Source: Rossellomorea marisflavi
GTDB taxonomy: Bacteria > Bacillota > Bacilli > Bacillales > Bacillaceae_B
Direction of reading: 5' to 3'
Length of the DNA: 64,000 nt
NCBI RefSeq assembly: GCF_001274775.1
Contig: NZ_LGUE01000001.1
Span: 776,334 to 840,333 of the forward strand
In this document: piece after piece, positions 35,362 to 43,152 of the stretch
How positions within the stretch are numbered: the stretch's first letter is position 1
Layout of the letters: each line of letters opens with the position of its first letter
The notes under the pieces: model-generated
Databases searched by the model: none
What the model was told of the DNA's origin: nothing
Seen by the model: the letters and a program-made list of their open reading frames with translations, nothing else
Program-made: the position numbers and the translations under genes

Positions 35362-35682
35362 GTGGGTAAAATCGGTTTGAAACTCATCGTCTTAGGCATA
35401 CTGGTCTTTCTTTTGATCGGACTTGGAGTCATGAAATGGATGAATGGCGCTCATAATGGATGGCTCACCATTGAAGAAAAGTTTTATCCCATAGATGAAA
35501 ATACGGCTCAGGGCGTGAAGTCGGGGCGTGAAATCGACGTTTCCGGTCACCGTTGCTCCATCACCTTCAGCAATGAAACAACTTATGAAGTCGACTGTGA
35601 TCGGTACTTGGATTACCGGGTGGGTGAAAAGGTGAAGATCACCGTGGAAGAAGGCGAACTCTTAAAAATCAGAAGGAAATGA
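35362..35682 (+). CDS. Membrane-anchored protein, unknown, 106 aa
   Basis: One N-terminal membrane helix (about 4-24), then a small extracytoplasmic beta-rich domain with two cysteines (HRCSITF and YEVDCDRYLDYRVG). I recognise no family. GTG 35362 follows AGGAGGGGG; the open frame to 35311 lacks a site. A Nudix gene follows 50 bases downstream. Confidence 0.6.
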   Translation: MGKIGLKLIVLGILVFLLIGLGVMKWMNGAHNGWLTIEEKFYPIDENTAQGVKSGREIDVSGHRCSITFSNETTYEVDCDRYLDYRVGEKVKITVEEGELLKIRRK

Positions 35683-35732
35683 TGACAGGTGAAGGGGGAT
35701 CCGGTACAATCACCTTAAAGGTGGGGGTCTAC

Positions 35733-36206
35733 ATGGGCTATATTGAAGAACTGAGATCACTGATTGGTTCAAGACCGGTCAATCTCGTCGGTTCCACGGT
35801 CATTTTGACCGACGGGCAGGGGAGGATCCTCCTGCAAAGGCGCACCTTTCCCCCTGGGAAATGGGGTCTTCCCGGAGGTCTGATGGAACTCGGGGAATCC
35901 GCTGAGGAAACGGGCAGGAGGGAAGTGAAGGAAGAAACGAATCTGGAAGTGGGGCGCCTTAAGCTCGTGAACGTCTATTCCGGTCAAGATCAGTACATAG
36001 AAGCGGAAAATGGCGACCAGTTCTATTCCGTTACAATTTGCTTTCATTCTGAAGAGTTTGAGGGACAACTGAAACTGCAGCGTTCTGAAGGAACGAAGCT
36101 GGAATTCATTTCTTCGAAAAATCTGCCTGATCATATGGTAGCTAGTCACAGGAGGATGGTGGCAGACTTCCTGGAAAAGAAGAATAATCAAAAAGACGGC
36201 GCTTGA
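35733..36206 (+). CDS. Nudix hydrolase
   Basis: 157 residues with the Nudix box GLMELGESAEETGRREVKEETNLEV (about 45-70) and the preceding GKWGLPGG. Resembles ADP-ribose/nucleotide pyrophosphatases; the substrate is open. Start ATG 35733 after AAAGGTGGGGG. The stop lies inside its terminator hairpin. Confidence 0.82.
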   Translation: MGYIEELRSLIGSRPVNLVGSTVILTDGQGRILLQRRTFPPGKWGLPGGLMELGESAEETGRREVKEETNLEVGRLKLVNVYSGQDQYIEAENGDQFYSVTICFHSEEFEGQLKLQRSEGTKLEFISSKNLPDHMVASHRRMVADFLEKKNNQKDGA

Positions 36207-36222
36207 AAGCGCCGTCTTTTAT
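36190..36222 (+). terminator. Terminator of the Nudix gene
   Basis: AAAGACGGCGCTT pairs with AGCGCCGTCTTT around a GAA loop; the TGA stop is within the hairpin. A purine-rich reverse tail may serve the convergent small gene. Confidence 0.8.
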
Positions 36223-36234
36223 ACGTCTATCTCA

Positions 36235-36429
36235 TTATCTAGAGATGATATCCAGGTAAGCATGGTATGCGGTAAGCTTTTCATAACGACCAAAAGCTTT
36301 ACCGAAATAACCGGATGATTGCCCGACCGCTATATAATTACCGGTGGTCGGAAGGATATGGATCATGATGGATGGACGGCCGGTATTCCTGTCTTCAGGG
36401 ACATGAAGCATGGAGAATCGTTTCATCAT
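36235..36429 (-). CDS. Small hypothetical protein, 63-64 aa
   Basis: Short soluble protein starting MKRFSMLHVPEDRNTGRPSI; unrecognised. GAGGAGG lies 3 and 6 bases before the two consecutive ATG codons (36429, 36426), giving strong support for translation. Convergent with the Nudix gene. Confidence 0.55.
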   Translation of the reverse strand: MMKRFSMLHVPEDRNTGRPSIMIHILPTTGNYIAVGQSSGYFGKAFGRYEKLTAYHAYLDIISR

Positions 36430-36595
36430 TGGCCTCCTCGGATCATCAAACAACCGATGATTCACGTTAAACGTAACACACTTGTTCTGTTCATTCAATC
36501 GTTCCCGTCAAAAAGACCCACATAAAAAAGCTGCGCCATTCGAATGATTATATGACGAACAAAACGGGAATAGCAACAGCGTAGGAGGTTGCATG

Positions 36596-36709
36596 ATGAA
36601 TATAGATGAACTGCTTGAAAATACCGTGGACCTTGGAGAAGAAGAACTGACTCGACCGATCTACCGGATTGACATCGATCGTCTGCTGGACCTCACACAT
36701 GACCGATAA
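36596..36709 (+). CDS. Small acidic protein, 37 aa
   Basis: MNIDELLENTVDLGEEELTR followed by PIYRIDIDRLLDLTHDR. AGGAGG sits 7 bases before ATG 36596 (4 before ATG 36593), and a strong terminator follows. Acidic, no membrane segment, unrecognised. Too short for most gene finders, but the expression signals are good. Confidence 0.55.
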   Translation: MNIDELLENTVDLGEEELTRPIYRIDIDRLLDLTHDR

Positions 36710-36754
36710 AAAATGCCGGCCCTATCAATGGAGAGGGTCGGCATTTTTTATCGA
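36708..36754. terminator. Bidirectional terminator
   Basis: AAAAAATGCCGGCCCT pairs with AGAGGGTCGGCATTTTTT, between two convergent small genes. Confidence 0.88.
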
Positions 36755-36952
36755 TCAATCATGGCGTTTGTGCTTATTGAGGAGCTCCTTCAGCATATTG
36801 ATGATGGTAGCCCTCTCCGGTTTATCAAAGCTCGAGGTCCACCGATCAACCAACTCACGTTCGTCTTCTGTAAGATCACGCTGCAGGCCGTCGACCAGGA
36901 CTTCCGTGATTTCATCACCGGCATCTTTCGGAATGATGGTTTCAGGTTTCAT
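36755..36952 (-). CDS. Small hypothetical protein, 65 aa
   Basis: Mostly helical, charged protein (EITEVLVDGLQRDLTEDERE, C-terminal KELLNKHKRHD). Unrecognised. AAGGGAGGGG before the ATG supports translation. Divergent from the phosphatase gene at 37070. Confidence 0.55.
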   Translation of the reverse strand: MKPETIIPKDAGDEITEVLVDGLQRDLTEDERELVDRWTSSFDKPERATIINMLKELLNKHKRHD

Positions 36953-37069
36953 AAAATCCCCTCCCTTGCCATCCTTTTCCCTTGTATGCGGTTTCGAAAC
37001 CTATTGGTCCCCATTGACCGCCGCTTTGTAGTACACTGGATGAAAACACCTGACAGGGGGTACATTCAT

Positions 37070-37645
37070 ATGACACAGATTTGCTTGATCAGACACGGTC
37101 AAACCGATTGGAATAAAGCGGGGAGGCTTCAGGGACAGACCAACATCCCCCTTAATGAAGCAGGGAGAAAACAGGCCAGTGAGTGCAGGGATCATCTTTC
37201 CGGAGGGGATTGGGATGTATTGATCACGACATCCTTGGATCGCGCCAGGGAAACGGGAGAGATCATTAACGAAAAGATGGGCCTACCCATGGAGGTCATG
37301 GACGAGTTCATGGAACGTGGATTCGGTGAAGGGGAAGGACTGACGAGGGAAGAAAGAAGAGCTTCCTATGAAGGGTTTGACTTTCCCGGTATGGAAACAG
37401 AGAAGGACCTTACCAACCGGATCATGGCAGGCCTAGCTGCAATCCTGCAGCGCTATCCAGATAAAAGAATCTTATTGGTTTCCCATGGAGGCGTCATTGC
37501 GGCCATCCTGAAGCTATTCCATCTGGACGAGCAGCAAGAGGTGAAGCTTTTCAACGGGTGCATCAATAATCTTCACTATTCCGAAGACTCATGGCAAGTG
37601 AACGGGTATAATGTGATCGATCATCTGTCCAGTCCCGGTGCATGA
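37070..37645 (+). CDS. Histidine phosphatase (phosphoglycerate-mutase-like)
   Basis: 191 residues with the catalytic LIRHGQTDWN, second His in LLVSHGGVIAAIL, and Glu in MERGFGEGEGL. Like B. subtilis PhoE/YhfR, likely a broad phosphatase, not a glycolytic mutase. Start ATG 37070 with CAGGGGG about 8 bases upstream; the frame is open far upstream without reason. yuxK follows 24 bases after the stop. Confidence 0.85.
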   Translation: MTQICLIRHGQTDWNKAGRLQGQTNIPLNEAGRKQASECRDHLSGGDWDVLITTSLDRARETGEIINEKMGLPMEVMDEFMERGFGEGEGLTREERRASYEGFDFPGMETEKDLTNRIMAGLAAILQRYPDKRILLVSHGGVIAAILKLFHLDEQQEVKLFNGCINNLHYSEDSWQVNGYNVIDHLSSPGA

Positions 37646-37669
37646 GCAGATAGAAAGAGGGGGATGAAA

Positions 37670-38059
37670 ATGGCCATCATATTATTCGACGGAGTCTGCA
37701 ACTTTTGTGACCGATCAGTCCAGTTCATCATCCGCCACGACAAAAAGAAGGTTTTTCAGTTCGCTTCCCTTCAAAGTGAAAAGGGGAAAGAACTGTTGAT
37801 TCGACATGGTGTTCACGAGGAAGTGGATAGCATCGTCCTCATCGAAGATGGACGCGCGTTCCTTGAATCCGATGCTGTCATCAGAATCTCAAGTAGGCTG
37901 CGCTTCCCTTATTCATTGGGTAAGTTTGCAAGGATCATTCCCCGTCGTATTCGGGACGTTGCTTATAAGCAATTTGCCAAGAGAAGGTACAAATGGTTTG
38001 GACAAAAAGATCAATGCAGCATCCCTTCTAAGGAAGTCAGGGACCGTTTTTTGTCATGA
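37670..38059 (+). CDS. yuxK: DCC-family thiol-disulfide oxidoreductase-like protein
   Basis: 129 residues, DUF393 family named for its DxxCxxC motif, here FDGVCNFCDR at the start. Thioredoxin-like fold is predicted for the family; its partners are unknown. ATG 37670 preferred over 37664, as GAGGGGG would be too close to the earlier one. Confidence 0.82.
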   Translation: MAIILFDGVCNFCDRSVQFIIRHDKKKVFQFASLQSEKGKELLIRHGVHEEVDSIVLIEDGRAFLESDAVIRISSRLRFPYSLGKFARIIPRRIRDVAYKQFAKRRYKWFGQKDQCSIPSKEVRDRFLS

Positions 38060-38090
38060 CACCAAGGATCGGTATGAACCACCTTTAAAG

Positions 38091-38147
38091 AATCCGGACA
38101 TCCGCCCTGCGCCGATCACAGCAAGGTCGGATGTCCGGATTTTCTTT
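38091..38147 (+). terminator. Terminator after yuxK
   Basis: AATCCGGACATCCG (38091-38104) pairs with CGGATGTCCGGATT (38128-38141), followed by TTCTTTTT. Confidence 0.82.
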
Positions 38148-38167
38148 TTCATATCAAGGATAGCTCT

Positions 38168-38560
38168 TTACAAAATGGAAACGGCAAATGATCGCATCCT
38201 GGGGCCGTCAAACTCACAGAAATAAATCCCTTGCCAGGTACCGAGGAGGAGTTCGCCTTCGTGTATAAGAATGGTCTGGGAATGTCCTGTGGTGGATGTT
38301 TTCAAATGTGCGGCCGTATTTCCTTCGCCGTGCAGGTCGGACTGATGATCCCAAGGGAACACTTCATCGAGTCTCCTCAGGAAATCGGTCTTCACGTCGG
38401 GATCGGCATTTTCATTCACGGTGATGCCGGCAGTCGTATGGAGGGATTGAACGACAACGGCACCCGTACTCACATCTGTCTGATCCACAAGGTTCTGGAC
38501 CTCCCGGGTGATATCGATCATTTCGTCTCTTTTAGTGGTCTGGATCTGAATGATTTTCAT
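38168..38560 (-). CDS. yjbQ: YjbQ family protein (UPF0047)
   Basis: 130 residues with the family pattern [15 protein letters not shown] and [18 protein letters not shown]. Known members show weak thiamine-phosphate synthase activity; the physiological role is unsettled. It begins 29 bases before the pxpA stop, and GACAGGAGAG lies inside the end of pxpA. Confidence 0.87.
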   Translation of the reverse strand: MKIIQIQTTKRDEMIDITREVQNLVDQTDVSTGAVVVQSLHTTAGITVNENADPDVKTDFLRRLDEVFPWDHQSDLHGEGNTAAHLKTSTTGHSQTILIHEGELLLGTWQGIYFCEFDGPRMRSFAVSIL

Positions 38561-39317
38561 AAGAATCTCTCCTGTCTTTATTCGAATAGGGTGATAGAGT
38601 ATGTAGAATTTCCCGGACCTCTGCCGCTAGACGGATGGCGGACGGGTGATCACCATGTACACAGATGGTATCGGCTTTGAGGGGGATGCATGCTCCCAGT
38701 CTCGTATGTACATGCCCACTCTGTATGATCTGCCTCACCTGATCCAGCGCCTCAGCTCCGGTGAGGACGGCTCCGGAAAGATGCCGCGGTGACAGTGTAC
38801 CATCTTCTTCATACGAGCGATCGGCAAATACTTCATGATAGACCTTCAAGCCGGCGTTTTCCCCTGCTCTTGTCAGCTCACTACCGGACAGTCCATAAAG
38901 AATCAGGTCAGGGTCCAAGGAATGGACCGCGTCGGCGATCGCCTTCGCAATAAGGGGGTTTTGTGCGGCCGTGTTGTACAGTGCACCGTGAGGCTTCACG
39001 TGGTTCAGCCGGATGCCCTTGGCAGTCGTGAAGGCAGTGAGCGATCCGATCTGATATTGAACCATGGCATATACTTCTTCAGGATCCATGTTCATGGCCC
39101 GCCTTCCAAACCCCTGAAGATCGGGGTACCCGGGGTGTGCCCCGACAGAAACACCGGACTCTGCCGCAAGATCCACGGTTTTCCTCATCACCACCGGATC
39201 CCCTGCGTGAAAACCGCAGGCGATATTGACCGATGTCACAAATGCCATGATGGCCTTATCGTCACCAACCGAGAACCGACCAAAGCCCTCTCCCAAATCG
39301 CAGTTCATATCAATCAT
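38532..39317 (-). CDS. pxpA: 5-oxoprolinase subunit A (LamB/YcsF family)
   Basis: 261 residues beginning [14 protein letters not shown], with [28 protein letters not shown] and [10 protein letters not shown]. PxpA works with PxpB and PxpC in ATP-dependent opening of 5-oxoproline; the partners are not in this window. ATG 39317 is 7 bases after GAGAGGA; an in-frame TTG at 39320 is less likely. Coupled to yjbQ by a 29-base overlap. Confidence 0.9.
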   Translation of the reverse strand: MIDMNCDLGEGFGRFSVGDDKAIMAFVTSVNIACGFHAGDPVVMRKTVDLAAESGVSVGAHPGYPDLQGFGRRAMNMDPEEVYAMVQYQIGSLTAFTTAKGIRLNHVKPHGALYNTAAQNPLIAKAIADAVHSLDPDLILYGLSGSELTRAGENAGLKVYHEVFADRSYEEDGTLSPRHLSGAVLTGAEALDQVRQIIQSGHVHTRLGACIPLKADTICVHGDHPSAIRLAAEVREILHTLSPYSNKDRRDSYENHSDPDH

Positions 39318-39502
39318 CAAATCATCCTCTCCCGATCAGCCATTTCTTTTTAGCATTTTAACGATAAAAAAGAAATTCTCATTGAATTTTAATCTTTCTT
39401 TAATTGTATTCACTTTTTTTAGGATTACAATGAATCTTGCTTATGAATAAGGATTTCACTCCCAAACATATGAATCAGGTTCGTATGGTAAAATCTTTAT
39501 GT

Positions 39503-39571
39503 TATAAGACCCATTCTAATTTCTTTCCTTTGAAGACAAAAGTCATGCTGAAGCTTTTGTCTTCTTTTTTT
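39503..39571 (+). ncRNA. Possible small RNA with strong terminator
   Basis: A plus-strand terminator (GAAGACAAAAG 39532-39542 with CTTTTGTCTTC 39554-39564, then seven T) has no gene upstream on its strand: the preceding plus-strand region since 38060 is antisense to yjbQ and pxpA. TATAAG (39503-39508) with a weak TTCGTA 17 bases before could start a transcript of about 57 bases with a pyrimidine-rich 5' end. The call rests on the orphan terminator. Confidence 0.35.
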
Positions 39572-39731
39572 GTCTTTTCAGCCGGAACACTGCACTGAAA
39601 CCCTCCAGTACCTGTTTGTGCCTGCCTGAGTCAACACGGGTCCTTCCAAACACTTTCCGCCGTAATAAGAAATTCACTCCCTCCTCGAATACCACTATGG
39701 AAAAAAGCACGCATGCAATCAACCAGATCAT
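39543..39731 (-). CDS. Small membrane protein, 62 aa
   Basis: One N-terminal helix (MIWLIACVLFSIVVF) followed by a basic cytoplasmic tail with many Lys/Arg (VFRLKRQKKKTK). Unrecognised. AAGGGGGGG lies 8 bases before the ATG. The end of the gene overlaps the orphan plus-strand terminator. A palindrome ATATATG-AAC-CATATAT lies 25 bases upstream. Confidence 0.5.
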   Translation of the reverse strand: MIWLIACVLFSIVVFEEGVNFLLRRKVFGRTRVDSGRHKQVLEGFSAVFRLKRQKKKTKASA

Positions 39732-39755
39732 GATCAGCCCCCCCTTATGTATTGT

Positions 39756-39772
39756 ATATATGAACCATATAT
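39756..39772. promoter_or_regulatory. AT-rich palindrome, possible operator
   Basis: Seven-base arms ATATATG / CATATAT separated by AAC, upstream of the small membrane protein gene. Regulator unknown. Confidence 0.35.
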
Positions 39773-39945
39773 GTACTGTACCACTGTAGAACGGACAACT
39801 AACATAGATGTTATATAATAATATTATGTAAACCGAACCTAATCTCGAAAATCTTTCTTGCTATGTTAAAGAAAATTCATCTCATTCTCATGGAAATTTA
39901 ATCTTGAGGGGAGATAATGTTGGTAAATCAAAGGAGGTAAAAATC

Positions 39946-40071
39946 ATGTGGATACGATTTATACCTGTATTATTCTTCAGTCTTACAGCCATTTCACTCT
40001 TTGCGTATCAAGGTGTAGAAATCATTCATGCCATTCAAGATTTTATTTTTGATAAAAATAGACTAAAATAA
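39946..40071 (+). CDS. Very small membrane protein upstream of arlRS, 41 aa
   Basis: MWIRFIPVLFFSLTAISLFA followed by YQGVEIIHAIQDFIFDKNRLK: one N-terminal helix and a short polar tail. AAAGGAGG at about 8 bases before ATG is the strongest ribosome site of the area. It ends 30 bases before the response-regulator gene, probably in the same transcript, so a role in sensing or modulating the kinase is possible but inferred. Confidence 0.6.
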   Translation: MWIRFIPVLFFSLTAISLFAYQGVEIIHAIQDFIFDKNRLK

Positions 40072-40101
40072 GGAATATAAGGCAGCAGAGCAGGTGATGG
40101 T

Positions 40102-40782
40102 GTGAAACGAATATTAGTAATAGAAGATGAAAAAAATCTGTCCCGATTCATCGAACTTGAATTGACATATGAAGGCTACGAGATCGGGCAGGCCTATGAT
40201 GGCCGCGAAGGGTTGGACCTTGCATTGAATCAGGAATGGGATATCATCCTCCTTGATCTTATGCTCCCGAGTCTGAGCGGTTTGGAAGTATGCCGCAGGA
40301 TCCGTCAGGTCAAGGCGACCCCGATCCTCATGATCACGGCTCGTGACAGTGTGATGGACCGGGTATCGGGACTTGACAGCGGCGCGGATGATTATATCAT
40401 CAAACCTTTCGCCATCGAAGAACTCCTGGCCAGGTTGAGGGCGGTGTTCCGCCGGTCCGAAAATGAAGCTCAGCTCTCCCATCAAACGAGCTTCTCCTAT
40501 CGTGATCTTGTTGTAAAAAAGGAATCCAGGCAGGTGCTGAAAGGCGATAGGGAAATTGAAGTCACGAAGAGGGAGTACGATCTTCTCCTTGCGTTCATGG
40601 AGAATCAGAATATCGTCTTGACGAGGGAAGTGCTCCTGAACAAGGTATGGGGATATGATACGGAAGTCGAAACAAATGTCGTAGACGTCTATGTCCGGTA
40701 CTTACGGAATAAGATTGATGGTCCCGGGGATGACAGTTACATCCAGACGGTACGGGGCACCGGTTACGTGATGAGATCATGA
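40102..40782 (+). CDS. arlR: OmpR-family response regulator, ArlR-like
   Basis: Receiver domain with phospho-acceptor Asp in ILLDLMLPS (about D53) and conserved Lys in IIKPF, then a winged-helix DNA-binding domain (VTKREYDLLLAFMENQNIVL to DSYIQTVRGTGYVMRS). 226 residues. The sequence resembles staphylococcal ArlR (LELTYEGYEI, LDLMLPSLSGLEVCRRIRQ). GTG 40102 start. It overlaps the kinase gene by 4 bases. Confidence 0.88.
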   Translation: MKRILVIEDEKNLSRFIELELTYEGYEIGQAYDGREGLDLALNQEWDIILLDLMLPSLSGLEVCRRIRQVKATPILMITARDSVMDRVSGLDSGADDYIIKPFAIEELLARLRAVFRRSENEAQLSHQTSFSYRDLVVKKESRQVLKGDREIEVTKREYDLLLAFMENQNIVLTREVLLNKVWGYDTEVETNVVDVYVRYLRNKIDGPGDDSYIQTVRGTGYVMRS

Positions 40783-42185
40783 ATAAACTGGTTTATCGGT
40801 TCAAACATACGTCTTTAAAGGTTAAATGGGCATTGGCGGCTGGTTCTGCTATCTTTTTAGCCTTTTTTTTATTCAGTTTCTTTCAATATCATGCCATTGA
40901 TAAATGGCTCATTAATGAAGAAGAGAGCAGTTTCGGCCGCGTGCTGGACGAAATCACCGTCTTCTTCAAACAGCGTGGGCCGAATATCCAGAAACAGGAC
41001 ATCTTTGACAGCCAGGATCTTATGAAGCAGATTGCTGAAAAGGATCAAACGATCAGGATCCTTGATACAGAGGGGAACCAGGTCCTCGAGATCCGCGGGG
41101 AAAGTGATACATCATTCTATGTCCCATTCGAGCCGGTCAGAGGCAAATCCGTCCATCTCATCGAGTCTGAAAACAAGAAGATGCTGATCGGAAGGTCTCC
41201 GATCCGTTCCAGTGAATTCAATGGATATGTTGAAATCATCCAGCCGCTTAACCGGTATGAAACCGTCATGAGAAATCTATTCTGGATGATGTCCATCATC
41301 GGGATCGTTGCACTCCTGATCAGCGCGCTCATCGGGTATATCATGGCCGGAAAATTCGTCAAGCCGTTGAATAACCTATCTGAAACCATGCGATCTATCG
41401 AAAGGAAGGGCTTTCATGAGAGGGTGGATATCGGAGATTCTGCTGACGAAATCTCGGAATTATCTTATATTTTCAACTCCATGATGAGTCAGATTGAAAA
41501 ATCGTTCCAGCAACAGCAACAGTTTGTAGAGGATGCCTCCCATGAGCTGAGGACACCGATCCAGGTGCTTGAAGGCCACCTTTCCCTCCTTAATCGCTGG
41601 GGGAAAAAAGATCCGACCATCCTGGAGGAATCCCTGGAAGTCTCACTGGAAGAGCTGGAGAGGATCAAGCGCCTGGTGGGGGAACTTCTTGAATTATCAA
41701 GGGCAGATCGTGAAAAGCAGGATCTGAACAACGTGCGTGCGGATGTCCGTAAGGTGGCCGGCAAGGTGCTCGGAGACTTCGAGTTCCTTCATACAGATTA
41801 CACATTCAGACTGAATGATGGCCTGTCCGGCCCCACGGAGGCTGTCATGCAGCCTCGGCATCTTGAACAGGTACTGACGATCATATTCGATAATGCCGTA
41901 AAGTATTCAGATAGGGGCTCTGTGATTGAAATGGTCCTGGATGATGAAGGGGACCGAGTCGTCATCGAGGTCAAGGATGAAGGAATAGGCATTCCGGAAA
42001 CCGATCTGCCGAAGATCTTTGACCGCTTCTACAGGGTGGACAAAGCCAGGAGCCGTGAGAAGGGTGGATATGGCTTGGGACTTGCCATTGCTTCCAAGCT
42101 TATTCAAAACTACGGGGGGATCATTGAAGCCGACCTCAATAAGCCGACGGGTACCATCATCCGTATTAAGTTGGATAAAGCCTGA
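40779..42185 (+). CDS. arlS: Sensor histidine kinase, ArlS-like
   Basis: 468 residues: first helix about 17-37, extracytoplasmic sensor domain to about 165, second helix about 168-190, HAMP, then HisKA with FVEDASHELRTPIQVLEGHL (phospho-His) and an ATPase domain with NAVKYS, DEGIGIP and GYGLGLAIA. The MMSQIEKSFQQQQQFVEDAS and RWGKKDP segments closely match ArlS of Staphylococcus, which responds to envelope and manganese-related stress. The signal here is unknown. Confidence 0.88.
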   Translation: MNKLVYRFKHTSLKVKWALAAGSAIFLAFFLFSFFQYHAIDKWLINEEESSFGRVLDEITVFFKQRGPNIQKQDIFDSQDLMKQIAEKDQTIRILDTEGNQVLEIRGESDTSFYVPFEPVRGKSVHLIESENKKMLIGRSPIRSSEFNGYVEIIQPLNRYETVMRNLFWMMSIIGIVALLISALIGYIMAGKFVKPLNNLSETMRSIERKGFHERVDIGDSADEISELSYIFNSMMSQIEKSFQQQQQFVEDASHELRTPIQVLEGHLSLLNRWGKKDPTILEESLEVSLEELERIKRLVGELLELSRADREKQDLNNVRADVRKVAGKVLGDFEFLHTDYTFRLNDGLSGPTEAVMQPRHLEQVLTIIFDNAVKYSDRGSVIEMVLDDEGDRVVIEVKDEGIGIPETDLPKIFDRFYRVDKARSREKGGYGLGLAIASKLIQNYGGIIEADLNKPTGTIIRIKLDKA

Positions 42186-42187
42186 TC

Positions 42188-42225
42188 CTAGACGTCTCAG
42201 TATCGATCTGAGACGTCTATTTCTG
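42188..42225. terminator. Inverted repeat between arlS and the Hsp20 gene
   Basis: AGACGTCTCAG pairs with CTGAGACGTCT around TATCGAT, at the convergent ends of both genes; the tail on the plus strand is ATTTCT. Confidence 0.65.
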
Positions 42226-42670
42226 TAAACTGCATATCTGTGCTTTTAGGGATTTTCACCTCCAGGATGCCGTCACGAAAGTGTGCAGAGGCCCCTTTTT
42301 TCTTCACGAGACAAGGAAGTGTCATGACTTGGCGGTCCCCGTCGGAGGGGATGTTTTCTATGATGGCCTGATTGGAGGTGTGATAAATCTTTACCTTTTT
42401 CATCAGCCCTTCATCTTTTAATTCAAAACGGACATACACATCCTCGAAGGATTCAAACACATGTGCAGGGACGCTTCCATTCTGTTCGCTGCTTTGATGG
42501 GGCGTCTGCTGGGGTGGGGCCCCTCCCATGGTGCTGTTGGCATTCATCATGCTCTCGAACCCACCGGGAAACATCTTTTTCATCATGTCCTGTACGTATG
42601 AGTCCACTTCCTGAGGATTCATATTCTGTTTCATCCCTTTCATAAAAGGGAATACGTTCCATGGAAACAT
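42197..42670 (-). CDS. Hsp20/alpha-crystallin-like protein (spore-associated type)
   Basis: 157 residues. An N-terminal Met/Phe-rich half (MFPWNVFPFMKGMKQNMNPQ), then a Gln/Ser linker and a C-terminal alpha-crystallin domain (about 68-150) with HFRDGILEVKIPK. The layout resembles B. subtilis GerT/CotP-type spore proteins more than a classical heat-shock IbpA, but this is inference. GAGGTG upstream of the ATG. Confidence 0.65.
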   Translation of the reverse strand: MFPWNVFPFMKGMKQNMNPQEVDSYVQDMMKKMFPGGFESMMNANSTMGGAPPQQTPHQSSEQNGSVPAHVFESFEDVYVRFELKDEGLMKKVKIYHTSNQAIIENIPSDGDRQVMTLPCLVKKKGASAHFRDGILEVKIPKSTDMQFTEIDVSDRY

Positions 42671-42854
42671 CGTCGCACCTCATTTCTTGGATCATTCACT
42701 TAAGACATTCTATTCATCGATGGGCGGAAGGTTCGCAGACTGACAAACTCAAAAAATGCTGAAATTCAGTAAAAATTGTTTGGTTTTTTTTAGGAAGAGT
42801 AGTAAGATGGTTTATGAAAAAAGTCTATCACCTCATGCATGATGAGCAAGAATA

Positions 42855-42868
42855 GAAAGCGCTTCACA
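42855..42868. promoter_or_regulatory. cre-like site upstream of odhA
   Basis: GAAAGCGCTTCA contains the AAGCGCTT core of CcpA sites but matches only about 10 of 14 consensus positions. It lies 25 bases upstream of a possible odhA promoter, where CcpA repression would be sensible. Confidence 0.4.
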
Positions 42869-42895
42869 TAAAATTATTTCAGAATAATGGGTTAA

Positions 42896-42924
42896 TTGAC
42901 GCATCAACTGAATGACATTATGGG
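42896..42924 (+). promoter_or_regulatory. Upstream promoter candidate for odhAB
   Basis: TTGACG (42896-42901), 17-base spacer, TATGGG (42919-42924). The rest of the 480-base gap to the Hsp20 gene holds no reading frame that I would call. Confidence 0.45.
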
Positions 42925-42986
42925 AATAAAGGGGAGATGGCCTTCTCAAAGAAATTCCACACCTTAAGAACTGTAGAGTAAAAATT

Positions 42987-43016
42987 TTGAGAAATTTGAT
43001 TTAAGGGCTTTATAAT
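42987..43016 (+). promoter_or_regulatory. Main promoter candidate for odhAB
   Basis: TTGAGA (42987-42992), 18-base spacer, perfect TATAAT (43011-43016), leaving a leader of about 130 bases. Confidence 0.65.
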
Positions 43017-43152
43017 AGTCCTTTACAGTGATAAAATATCCTTGTAAGCGTTTTATACGAACAAATTTTACTATTCTTCCATAATATGAATTGGGATGAA
43101 TACATGATATCCAAATAATACTAAGTGGCAAATCAGTTGGAGGTTTTTCACG

